This document shows, one piece after another, positions 1-5,443 of a stretch of DNA of 7,047 bases; positions within the stretch are counted from its first letter, which is position 1; each line of letters opens with the position of its first letter. Source of the stretch: Acidimicrobiaceae bacterium (GTDB lineage: Bacteria > Actinomycetota > Acidimicrobiia > Acidimicrobiales > MedAcidi-G1); contig PATJ01000044.1 of the NCBI GenBank assembly GCA_002713545.1, forward strand, positions 11,796-18,842. Direction: 5' to 3'. Position numbers and translations under genes: made by a program. The notes beneath the pieces were generated by a model. The model made no database searches, was not told where the DNA came from, and worked only from the letters and a program-made list of their open reading frames with translations.

Positions 1-59
1 ACTTTTTCTACCCACTCAGGTTTGATAATAAGACCTGGAAATCCTTTTAATCTCGACAT
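1..59 (-). CDS. 5' end of an unidentified protein, cut by the left edge
   Basis: An ATG on the minus strand at 59-57 opens a frame that stays open to the window edge, giving 19 complete residues starting MSRLKGFPGLIIKPEWVEK. It begins two bases after the TGA of the phosphoglycerate-dehydrogenase-like gene, so it is very likely co-transcribed and translationally coupled with it. No Shine-Dalgarno sequence is visible ahead of the ATG, which fits coupling. Twenty residues are too few to assign a family. The start does not resemble phosphoserine aminotransferases I can recall, although that would be a natural partner. I do not assign a function. The tight spacing is the main support that it is a real gene. 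Confidence 0.5.
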   Translation of the reverse strand, partial: MSRLKGFPGLIIKPEWVEK

Positions 60-61
60 AA

Positions 62-1264
62 TCAGCGGTTGCTTGATTGGACGTGAATGATGTGATCTAT
101 TTTTCTAAGATGAGTAAGTGCAGTTTCTGAAACGTCCCCTGAAACGTCGATAATTGCCAATGCAGCTTTCGAACCTTCGAAAATTTTATTTTCCATTGTT
201 TCTACGTTTAGGTCTTCTTTTCTCAGAATTGCGAACACTTCAGCTAAGACTCCGACCTTGTCATAGTGTCTAATAGTCAGCGTCGAGGTCCCCACGCGTT
301 CTTTAGCTATATTCACACAGTTGATTACATTTCCTTCGCTAAATGCATCTATAACGCGAATTGTTTCTTCTACCGTTGCGTTTTGGGCTTGTTGTGTAGA
401 GGCGCCTATGTGGTGAGTCCCTATAACATTTGGATGTTGGGCTAGTTCAGACGAAAAGTTTCCTGTTCCCGTAGTTGGTTCGTTGCAAAAAACGTCCAGA
501 CCTGCCCTAATATTTTTTTCGTTAAGAGATGCAATTAGAGCAGCCTCATCAACAACTTCCCCACGACTTGTATTGATTAGGATCGAATTAGGTTTCATAA
601 GTTTCAAAAAATCTTCGTCAACGAAATTTTTTGTTTCGGATTTACTTGGGAGATGGATAGAGATCATATCTGATTCACTAATTAGTTCTTCAATAGTGTC
701 GACGAGTTTTATACCATTTGAGCGGATTTTCGATTCTGTCTCAGGTTTCCGTGAAGCTTTTTTTGCAAGAACTGTTATTCCAAAAGAACGGGCTCTTTCG
801 GCTACTGCTAAACCAATTTCACCTAATCCCACAATCCCAAGAGTTTTGCCAAATAGTCCTTCAGCGTCACTATAGATTTTTTTGTTCCATCTGTTTTCTT
901 TCAGATCAGATGTAGCAGATGGGATATGGCGATCGATTGCAAGGATAAGGCCCATAGTTAGTTCTGCCACTGCGATTGAATTTGTTCCGGGCACATTGCA
1001 TACATAAATTCCCGAATCTGCTGCCCCTTGGCAGTCGATTGTGTTAATTCCAGCACCTGAACGAACAACAAGTCCAAGAGAATCAGATTTGTCGAAAACT
1101 TCGGAAAGTACTTTTGTGCTTCTAACGACAAGAATCTCGATACCAGAGATTCTTTCTGGTATCTGCTCAGCTTTCAGGTCAGGTTCGACGATGCATTCAT
1201 AGCCCTTTTCACGTAGGACTTCAATTTTGTCCTGTGGTAGTTCATCAGCTATAAGAATTTTCAT
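62..1264 (-). CDS. D-3-phosphoglycerate dehydrogenase-like protein with C-terminal ACT domain
   Basis: A 400-residue member of the D-2-hydroxyacid dehydrogenase family, probably cytoplasmic. The best match is SerA, which oxidises 3-phosphoglycerate as the first step of serine synthesis. The substrate half includes RSGAGINTID (68-77) and the NVPGTNSIAVAELTMG stretch (90-105). The Rossmann glycine motif is GLGEIG (146-151). The usual catalytic triad is present as Arg234 in NTSRGE, Glu262 in CNEP and His285 in THHIGAST. A C-terminal ACT domain (about 328-400, with HYDKVGVLAEVFAIL) is typical of short SerA enzymes and usually binds serine. Oddly, the acidic residue expected at the end of the second Rossmann strand is replaced by lysines (Lys168-Lys169, then Arg172-Lys173), so coenzyme choice may differ. 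The ATG is supported by GAGGAGG four bases upstream. It lies 102 bases after the acyl-CoA dehydrogenase gene. A different 2-hydroxyacid substrate remains possible, so I withhold the symbol serA. Confidence 0.85.
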   Translation of the reverse strand: MKILIADELPQDKIEVLREKGYECIVEPDLKAEQIPERISGIEILVVRSTKVLSEVFDKSDSLGLVVRSGAGINTIDCQGAADSGIYVCNVPGTNSIAVAELTMGLILAIDRHIPSATSDLKENRWNKKIYSDAEGLFGKTLGIVGLGEIGLAVAERARSFGITVLAKKASRKPETESKIRSNGIKLVDTIEELISESDMISIHLPSKSETKNFVDEDFLKLMKPNSILINTSRGEVVDEAALIASLNEKNIRAGLDVFCNEPTTGTGNFSSELAQHPNVIGTHHIGASTQQAQNATVEETIRVIDAFSEGNVINCVNIAKERVGTSTLTIRHYDKVGVLAEVFAILRKEDLNVETMENKIFEGSKAALAIIDVSGDVSETALTHLRKIDHIIHVQSSNR

Positions 1265-1268
1265 TTTT

Positions 1269-1275
1269 CCTCCTC
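1269..1275 (-). promoter_or_regulatory. Strong Shine-Dalgarno site of the phosphoglycerate dehydrogenase-like gene
   Basis: On the minus strand GAGGAGG is followed by AAAA and the ATG at 1264. This near-perfect ribosome binding site fixes the start of the downstream gene. It contrasts with the divergent promoter at 3561-3628, where no such site is present at usable distance. The 102-base gap that holds it (1265-1366) may also contain a promoter, but I see no convincing -35/-10 pair and no terminator hairpin there. Confidence 0.8.
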
Positions 1276-1366
1276 AGTGCGCTACAACCGGCTATAAAAC
1301 GGGAAGTAGGGACCCTTGGGATCAATACCAGTCTAGTCCTTATCTAAGATTTTCTAATAAATTTTT

Positions 1367-2527
1367 TTATCGGCTGCGTGGAAGGCCAAGATGCCTTTCA
1401 GCGATGTTATTTCGGTTGATTTCGCTTGTTCCCCCATAGATCGTTGTAACTGGAGCGTGTCGAGCGTCATAGTCAATCCACCCAGATGCTGCTGCATCTT
1501 CCGCACCGAAACTTAAAAGGCCTTCGGCTCCTGCCATTTGTTGGAACCAACCAACTACTTTTTGGTATTCTTCAGATGCATATATTTTTGCCATAGAACC
1601 CTCTACTCCTGGCATTCCTCCGGTTGCAGCTATCCATGCTGCCCTGAGAGTTAGTAGTTGTCCCACTTGGTTGATTATCGCTGTGCGGGCAATTCGTTCT
1701 CTCATAAGAGCATTATTGATCATTAAGCTTTTGTTTTTAGAAGACGTAGTTTCTGCCCAGTTGATTACATGTTTTAAAAGCGGGACTGCAGGGTTAGTTC
1801 CTCCCATAACGCCTCGTTCTAATGCCAAAGCAATTCCCATTACAGACCACCCATCGTCTACTTCACTTAGACGCCATTGGTCTTCTACTTCTACATTGTC
1901 ATAAAAAGTTGCATTGGTTCTTTCTGAAGCCATAGTTGCGACAGGTTGGATTTCAATTCCTGGAGTATTCATAGGGACAAGAAACATTGTCATCCCTTTA
2001 TGTTTTGGTACCTCGGAATTAGTGCGAGTTAATAAGAGAACCCAGTCTGATTCATGGGCCATAGTCGTCCACATCTTTTGTCCATTGATAATCCACTTAT
2101 TTCCGATTTTTTCAGCTTTAGTGGTGATGGAGGCAACGTCTGATCCGTAATCTGGCTCGCTGTAACCGAGGCAACAATTATGTTTTCCAGAAAGCAGCTT
2201 ATTAAGAACTTCCTCATGGTGAAATTCTGTTCCAACAGCATTGATAACGCCGGCAACTAACATTGTTACTGCTAGGCCGTCATATGGCGCGCCGGCTTTT
2301 TCGAGTTCATTGAAAAGAAGATACAACTCGACTGGATCGCGATCTCCATAACCTGGGACCGCTCCTGCCAGTAAACCCTCTGAGGCTAGTGATTCATTAA
2401 AACTTTTGTCATTGAATGTTCCCGTTTCATGCATTTTTGAAATTATTTCAGTAGTGAGATTCTTACTAATAAATTTTTTGACTTGGGATCGGAAATCGAT
2501 TGCTTTTTCTGAGAGTTCAAAATCCAT
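1367..2527 (-). CDS. Acyl-CoA dehydrogenase, catalytic-Glu-bearing subunit of a probable heteromeric pair
   Basis: A 386-residue FAD-dependent acyl-CoA dehydrogenase, introducing the alpha-beta double bond into an acyl-CoA. It has the family signature CLGYSEPDYGSDVAS (about 119-133), the NGQKMWTT flavin/substrate segment (148-155) and the C-terminal IYGGTSEINRNNIAERHLGL (363-382). At the position where medium-chain enzymes carry the catalytic Glu (YEGT) it has YGGT. Instead a Glu sits in the helix-G motif ALALER (Glu237), as in isovaleryl-CoA dehydrogenase and the mycobacterial FadE26/ChsE4 type. The frame extends to a TTG at 2533, but I start at ATG 2527: AGAGGG lies six bases upstream, and the protein then begins MDFELSEK as usual for the family. 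With this start it lies two bases after the stop of the partner subunit, so coupled translation and a fixed subunit ratio are likely. The substrate is unknown; steroid, terpenoid or branched side chains are typical for such pairs. Confidence 0.9.
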   Translation of the reverse strand: MDFELSEKAIDFRSQVKKFISKNLTTEIISKMHETGTFNDKSFNESLASEGLLAGAVPGYGDRDPVELYLLFNELEKAGAPYDGLAVTMLVAGVINAVGTEFHHEEVLNKLLSGKHNCCLGYSEPDYGSDVASITTKAEKIGNKWIINGQKMWTTMAHESDWVLLLTRTNSEVPKHKGMTMFLVPMNTPGIEIQPVATMASERTNATFYDNVEVEDQWRLSEVDDGWSVMGIALALERGVMGGTNPAVPLLKHVINWAETTSSKNKSLMINNALMRERIARTAIINQVGQLLTLRAAWIAATGGMPGVEGSMAKIYASEEYQKVVGWFQQMAGAEGLLSFGAEDAAASGWIDYDARHAPVTTIYGGTSEINRNNIAERHLGLPRSR

Positions 2528-2529
2528 TG

Positions 2530-3564
2530 TCAACCCTCTTTATCTTCTAGAAGAAGGTCTGCTAGATGGAGGCATTCATCCGAAGGGCTATTAATAATTT
2601 GAGACCAAGCCCTAGCTTTGCGATAAAAAAGTTGTATATCGTATTCTTCTGAAAAACCGTAACCGCCATGATAATGAAGGCCACGATCAGTCGCCTGTAA
2701 CGAGGTTTCTGCCGCAAAAATTAGCGACATAGATGAGAGAGTGGCAAAATCAGAAATTTCATTATCAGTTAAATTTATTTCTCCAGTTATTTCTCTATCT
2801 CCTGACCATGCCGCTTTATTCACTAGTAGGCGAGCTCCATCACATAAACCTGGTAGATCTGCTAATCCATGCTGAATCGATTGAAAACTGCCAATTGGCT
2901 TCCCAAACTGGTGGCGATCTTTTACGTAGCTGACAGTCATTTCGATTGAACTACGAGTTATGCCAACCAGAAAAGCTGAAATTAGAGTTTTCCATTCGTG
3001 CAAACCCCTCTTGAAAACTGAAGTTGCTTCCACCCCTTCTGCAATGACAGTCGCATTTTTGATTCCACGGTGGGCGATTGGAAGATCACCGTGATTGGGT
3101 AAAGACTTGTTGGGGGGTTCATCTTTTAGTAGCAGTATCTTGTCTTCATCTAAAGCTATTAATCTGTTTGCTATAGAACCTGTTGGAACTGATTTAGCTA
3201 TCCCGTTTTCTACTGGTCGAAGGACTAGGCCTGCTATAAGATTCCCAGTCAAAATTTCTGATTCAAGTGCGTTTAACTTTTCCAAAATTCTTGAAGCCAC
3301 CACATGATCGATAATAGGAAGAGGCGCAATTTGGGCTCCCGCTTCTTCGGCAACAATAACAAGGTCAGATAATGAAGCACCTCCACCGGCGGGGAGTGAA
3401 ACGCCCATTCCCGGTGCCCCGGTTTCTGATAGACGCTCCCACGCTTTTGGATCAAACCCTAAAGGCATAGAGTTTCTAACACTTTCAGGCCCAGTCTGTG
3501 CGGCAAAGAAACTGGAGAAAACATCTTGAATAGCTTCTTGATCTGCGCTCATTCCCAGGTCCAT
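2530..3564 (-). CDS. Short acyl-CoA dehydrogenase-like partner subunit lacking the catalytic base
   Basis: A 344-residue acyl-CoA dehydrogenase homologue, shorter than the usual 380-400. The C-terminal half is clear: DRHQFGKPIGSFQSIQHGLA (216-235) and the HYHGGYGFSEEYD block (297-309) followed by FYRKARA are hallmark flavin-binding and dimer elements. The middle beta domain is reduced: the SEPxxGSD signature and the NGxKxW segment are absent. At the helix-G position that carries Glu in the partner, this protein has GITRSS (201-206), and it has no YEGT end motif, so it should be inactive alone. This fits actinobacterial alpha2-beta2 acyl-CoA dehydrogenases (FadE26-FadE27, FadE28-FadE29), where FAD lies at the heterodimer interface and only one subunit supplies the base. 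It is the first gene of the leftward operon. An internal ATG at codon 5 is possible, but the first ATG fits the -10 spacing of the promoter at 3561-3580. Confidence 0.88.
   Translation of the reverse strand: MDLGMSADQEAIQDVFSSFFAAQTGPESVRNSMPLGFDPKAWERLSETGAPGMGVSLPAGGGASLSDLVIVAEEAGAQIAPLPIIDHVVASRILEKLNALESEILTGNLIAGLVLRPVENGIAKSVPTGSIANRLIALDEDKILLLKDEPPNKSLPNHGDLPIAHRGIKNATVIAEGVEATSVFKRGLHEWKTLISAFLVGITRSSIEMTVSYVKDRHQFGKPIGSFQSIQHGLADLPGLCDGARLLVNKAAWSGDREITGEINLTDNEISDFATLSSMSLIFAAETSLQATDRGLHYHGGYGFSEEYDIQLFYRKARAWSQIINSPSDECLHLADLLLEDKEG
2534..2539 (-). promoter_or_regulatory. Shine-Dalgarno site that decides the start of the second acyl-CoA dehydrogenase
   Basis: AGAGGG on the minus strand, inside the last codons of the short subunit gene, lies six bases before ATG 2527. 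The in-frame TTG at 2533 directly abuts this site and cannot be served by it. This supports the 386-residue form and makes the gap between the two genes two bases rather than an overlap. Confidence 0.65.
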
Positions 3565-3580
3565 AAGTAAATCTTATCTA
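3561..3580 (-). promoter_or_regulatory. Probable leaderless promoter element of the acyl-CoA dehydrogenase operon
   Basis: Read on the minus strand this is TAGATAAGATTTACTTATGG. It contains a TANNNT-type -10 box (TAAGAT, 3571-3576), then six bases, then the ATG at 3564. That spacing puts the expected transcription start at or next to the start codon, and no Shine-Dalgarno site lies within 15 bases. Leaderless starts with this layout are common in actinobacteria. No good -35 hexamer is visible at 16-18 bases. A matching element faces the other way at 3609-3628. Confidence 0.45.
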
Positions 3581-3608
3581 GGCTCCGTTAGTGGAATTGC
3601 ATGGGGAG

Positions 3609-3628
3609 TAGATAGTGTCCGCTTATGG
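3609..3628 (+). promoter_or_regulatory. Probable leaderless promoter element of the crotonase gene
   Basis: TAGATAGTGTCCGCTTATGG contains TAGTGT (3613-3618), six bases, then ATG 3625, the same geometry as the divergent element at 3561-3580. The two agree at 14 of 20 positions in matching orientation, including TAGATA at the start and CTTATGG at the end. A GGGGAG at 3603-3608 is about 16 bases from the ATG, far for a ribosome binding site. The -35 regions of the two promoters would overlap around 3590-3600, so the two directions may compete or share a regulator. Confidence 0.45.
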
Positions 3629-4431
3629 AACAAATAATAAAAGGCTCAGAGGGCATTGACGTTGAACAAATTGACACACAGGTGACAATTACGATTAATC
3701 GACCGAATGTAATGAACGCCATGACAACTCAAATGTTTGCTGATTTTGGAAGAATTTGTAGAGAAGTGTCTCGAAGTGAAAGTGTGAGAACTGTTGTTAT
3801 TACGGGAGCTGGAGGAAATTTTTGTTCGGGAGCCGATGTTGGTGGCCAAGGAAGTAAAGCAAACTCTGAAAAAAAACAGGTTCATTTAAAGAATATGAGG
3901 CAGATTAGTGAGTCTGTTCTGGCTCTAAATGAAATCCCGCATCCTGTTATTGCAAAAATAAGAGGTGTAGCAGCAGGAGCAGGGATGAATCTCGCGCTAG
4001 GTTGTGACATTCTTATTGCCTCAGAGACAGCTAGATTTTCGGAGATTTTTGCTCGAAGGGGATTATCTATTGATTTCGGTGGTTCCTGGCTTTTACCAAG
4101 ACAAATAGGTTTACATCGTGCTAAGGAATTGGTTTTGCTGGCTGATGTAATAGATTCCACAGAAGCTGATCGAATTGGCCTAGTAAATCGAATAGTCACT
4201 GAGGAAGATCTAGATAGTACCGTCCAAGATTTAGCTGATCGTTTGGCTTCAGGACCACCAATCGCACTTTCAATGAGTAAAAAATTGTTAAACGCTGGAA
4301 TTACTTCCTCTCTAAGTCAGTCCCTTGAAGCTGAAGCGCAAGCGCAATCAGTTAATTTCGAGACAGAAGACATAAAAGAAGCCGCCGTAGCGTGGCTCGA
4401 AAAACGTCCCGCAGATTTTAAAGGCAACTGA
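3625..4431 (+). CDS. Crotonase (enoyl-CoA hydratase/isomerase) family protein without the hydratase glutamates
   Basis: A 268-residue crotonase-fold protein, the usual family length. The CoA-binding and oxyanion-hole elements are clear: ITGAGGNFCSGADVGG (59-74) and KIRGVAAGAGMNLALGCD (111-128). The two glutamates of classical hydratases (rat Glu144 and Glu164) are missing: their positions align with Asn122 and Phe142. Instead the segment GLSIDFGGSWLLPRQIG (146-162) puts Asp150 where PaaG-type isomerases have GLxPDxGGxWLLPR, with the Asp that acts in PaaG (Asp136, as I recall). It is therefore more likely an enoyl-CoA isomerase or another crotonase activity than a plain hydratase. The C-terminus (AVAWLEKRPADFKGN) is typical. 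The start is fixed by an in-frame TAG at 3613; ATG 3625 is the first ATG after it. It is the only plus-strand gene, divergent from the acyl-CoA dehydrogenases and convergent with the SDR. Confidence 0.87.
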   Translation: MEQIIKGSEGIDVEQIDTQVTITINRPNVMNAMTTQMFADFGRICREVSRSESVRTVVITGAGGNFCSGADVGGQGSKANSEKKQVHLKNMRQISESVLALNEIPHPVIAKIRGVAAGAGMNLALGCDILIASETARFSEIFARRGLSIDFGGSWLLPRQIGLHRAKELVLLADVIDSTEADRIGLVNRIVTEEDLDSTVQDLADRLASGPPIALSMSKKLLNAGITSSLSQSLEAEAQAQSVNFETEDIKEAAVAWLEKRPADFKGN

Positions 4432-4439
4432 ATAAGAGC

Positions 4440-5375
4440 TCAGATTGTTTTTGGAGGAAAACCTGGTCCTTCTCGATCTTGGCCCGACATGTCAGCGTTT
4501 AGTCTTGCTTTTTCCATCAAAGTTTTAACCACATCCTCGAGTTCTGATGGTTCGTCACCTTGAGTTTCGCTTGGGCCAAGATGCCATCCTTCAGCAATTC
4601 CGAGTTTGTCACCACGGATGTCAAATACACGACCAGTTACATTTTGAGCTTGTTCGCTGCAAAGCCAAGTCGCAATTAGGGCAATCCATCTTGGCGACAT
4701 GGATTCACGGATTTCATCACTGACTCCGTCAGTTCCCCCCATTAAAGGTTCGGTAAGACGAGAGATTGCTGTTGGGGCCAAGCAATTAACAGTTACCCCA
4801 TATTTAAAAAGTTCTTGTGCTGCAATAACACTAAAAGCAGCAATTCCAGCTTTTGCAGCGCCATAGTTTGTTTGCCCTACATTCCCGTAGATGCCTGAAG
4901 GTGATGAGGTGTTAATCACACGACCAAAAGTTTCGCCGCCTGCTTTAACAGACTCTCTCCAAAAAACTGAAGCATGATGAGTAGGAGCAAAAGTTCCTTT
5001 CAAATGGACATTTATGACTGCATCCCAATCATCTTCAGACATTGAAAACAGCATTCGGTCTCTTAGAATCCCAGCGTTGTTTATTAGTATGTCTATTCGA
5101 CCCCACTTATCAACTGCTTCTTCAATCATTGACCCCGCAGCATCAAAATCTGCAACATTACATCCATTAACTATCGCTTCACCACCCATGCCTACAATCT
5201 CATTTACTACTTCTTGAGCAGGAGTGAGATCCTCGCCGCGTCCTGATTCATCTCCTCCCAGGTCATTGACTACTACCTTTGCCCCTTCGCTAGCAAGCAT
5301 AAGTGCGTGTTCGCGGCCTATTCCTCTCCCAGCACCGGTAACTATTGCTACTCTGTTTTCGCAAGATTTATTCAT
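4440..5375 (-). CDS. SDR-family (3R)-hydroxyacyl-CoA dehydrogenase-like protein (ChsB1/MFE-2 type)
   Basis: A 311-residue classical short-chain dehydrogenase. The coenzyme motif is TGAGRGIG (13-20), with Asp38 after VVVN favouring NAD over NADP. NNAG lies at 99-102, and the catalytic residues are Asn122, Ser158, Tyr171 and Lys175 (NYGAAKAG). The pattern VVVNDLGGD, NNAGILRDRMLF, VHLKGTFAPTHHASVFWR and SGIYGNVGQTNYGAAKAG is characteristic of the SDR domain of peroxisomal multifunctional enzyme 2 and of mycobacterial ChsB1 (Rv3502c), which oxidise (3R)-hydroxyacyl-CoAs. A C-terminal tail of about 50 residues (WHLGPSE onward) also fits that group. The frame extends one codon upstream to TTG 5378, but GGAGGT at 5381-5386 is five bases from ATG 5375, so I use the ATG. 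It follows the DddP-like gene by 68 bases, probably in the same operon. The substrate is unknown: fatty, steroid-like, or a short C3/C4 hydroxyacyl-CoA. Confidence 0.88.
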   Translation of the reverse strand: MNKSCENRVAIVTGAGRGIGREHALMLASEGAKVVVNDLGGDESGRGEDLTPAQEVVNEIVGMGGEAIVNGCNVADFDAAGSMIEEAVDKWGRIDILINNAGILRDRMLFSMSEDDWDAVINVHLKGTFAPTHHASVFWRESVKAGGETFGRVINTSSPSGIYGNVGQTNYGAAKAGIAAFSVIAAQELFKYGVTVNCLAPTAISRLTEPLMGGTDGVSDEIRESMSPRWIALIATWLCSEQAQNVTGRVFDIRGDKLGIAEGWHLGPSETQGDEPSELEDVVKTLMEKARLNADMSGQDREGPGFPPKTI

Positions 5376-5380
5376 CAATG

Positions 5381-5386
5381 ACCTCC
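5381..5386 (-). promoter_or_regulatory. Shine-Dalgarno site that decides the SDR start
   Basis: GGAGGT on the minus strand, then CATTG, then ATG 5375. The five-base spacing is ideal for the ATG and only two bases for the preceding TTG, so the ATG is preferred and the protein has 311 residues. Confidence 0.8.
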
Positions 5387-5443
5387 ATTTATTATTTCTA
5401 TTTGCTGACGATACAACCCATTATGAAAAATTCGTTTAAGAAT

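Noticed and set aside
483..875. 130-codon plus-strand open frame
   Set aside because: It lies wholly antisense to the phosphoglycerate dehydrogenase-like gene, which has clear family motifs. Its translation is serine- and phenylalanine-rich low-information sequence with no domain.
1265..1366. Promoter or terminator in the largest intergenic gap, including the small palindrome ATCTAAGAT (1342-1350)
   Set aside because: No -35/-10 pair of good quality and no G-C-rich hairpin with a T-run. The palindrome has four-base arms and is expected by chance. Only the ribosome binding site is supported.
3882..4199. 105-codon minus-strand open frame inside the crotonase gene
   Set aside because: Antisense to conserved crotonase motifs, with no ribosome binding site or recognisable domain: a shadow frame.
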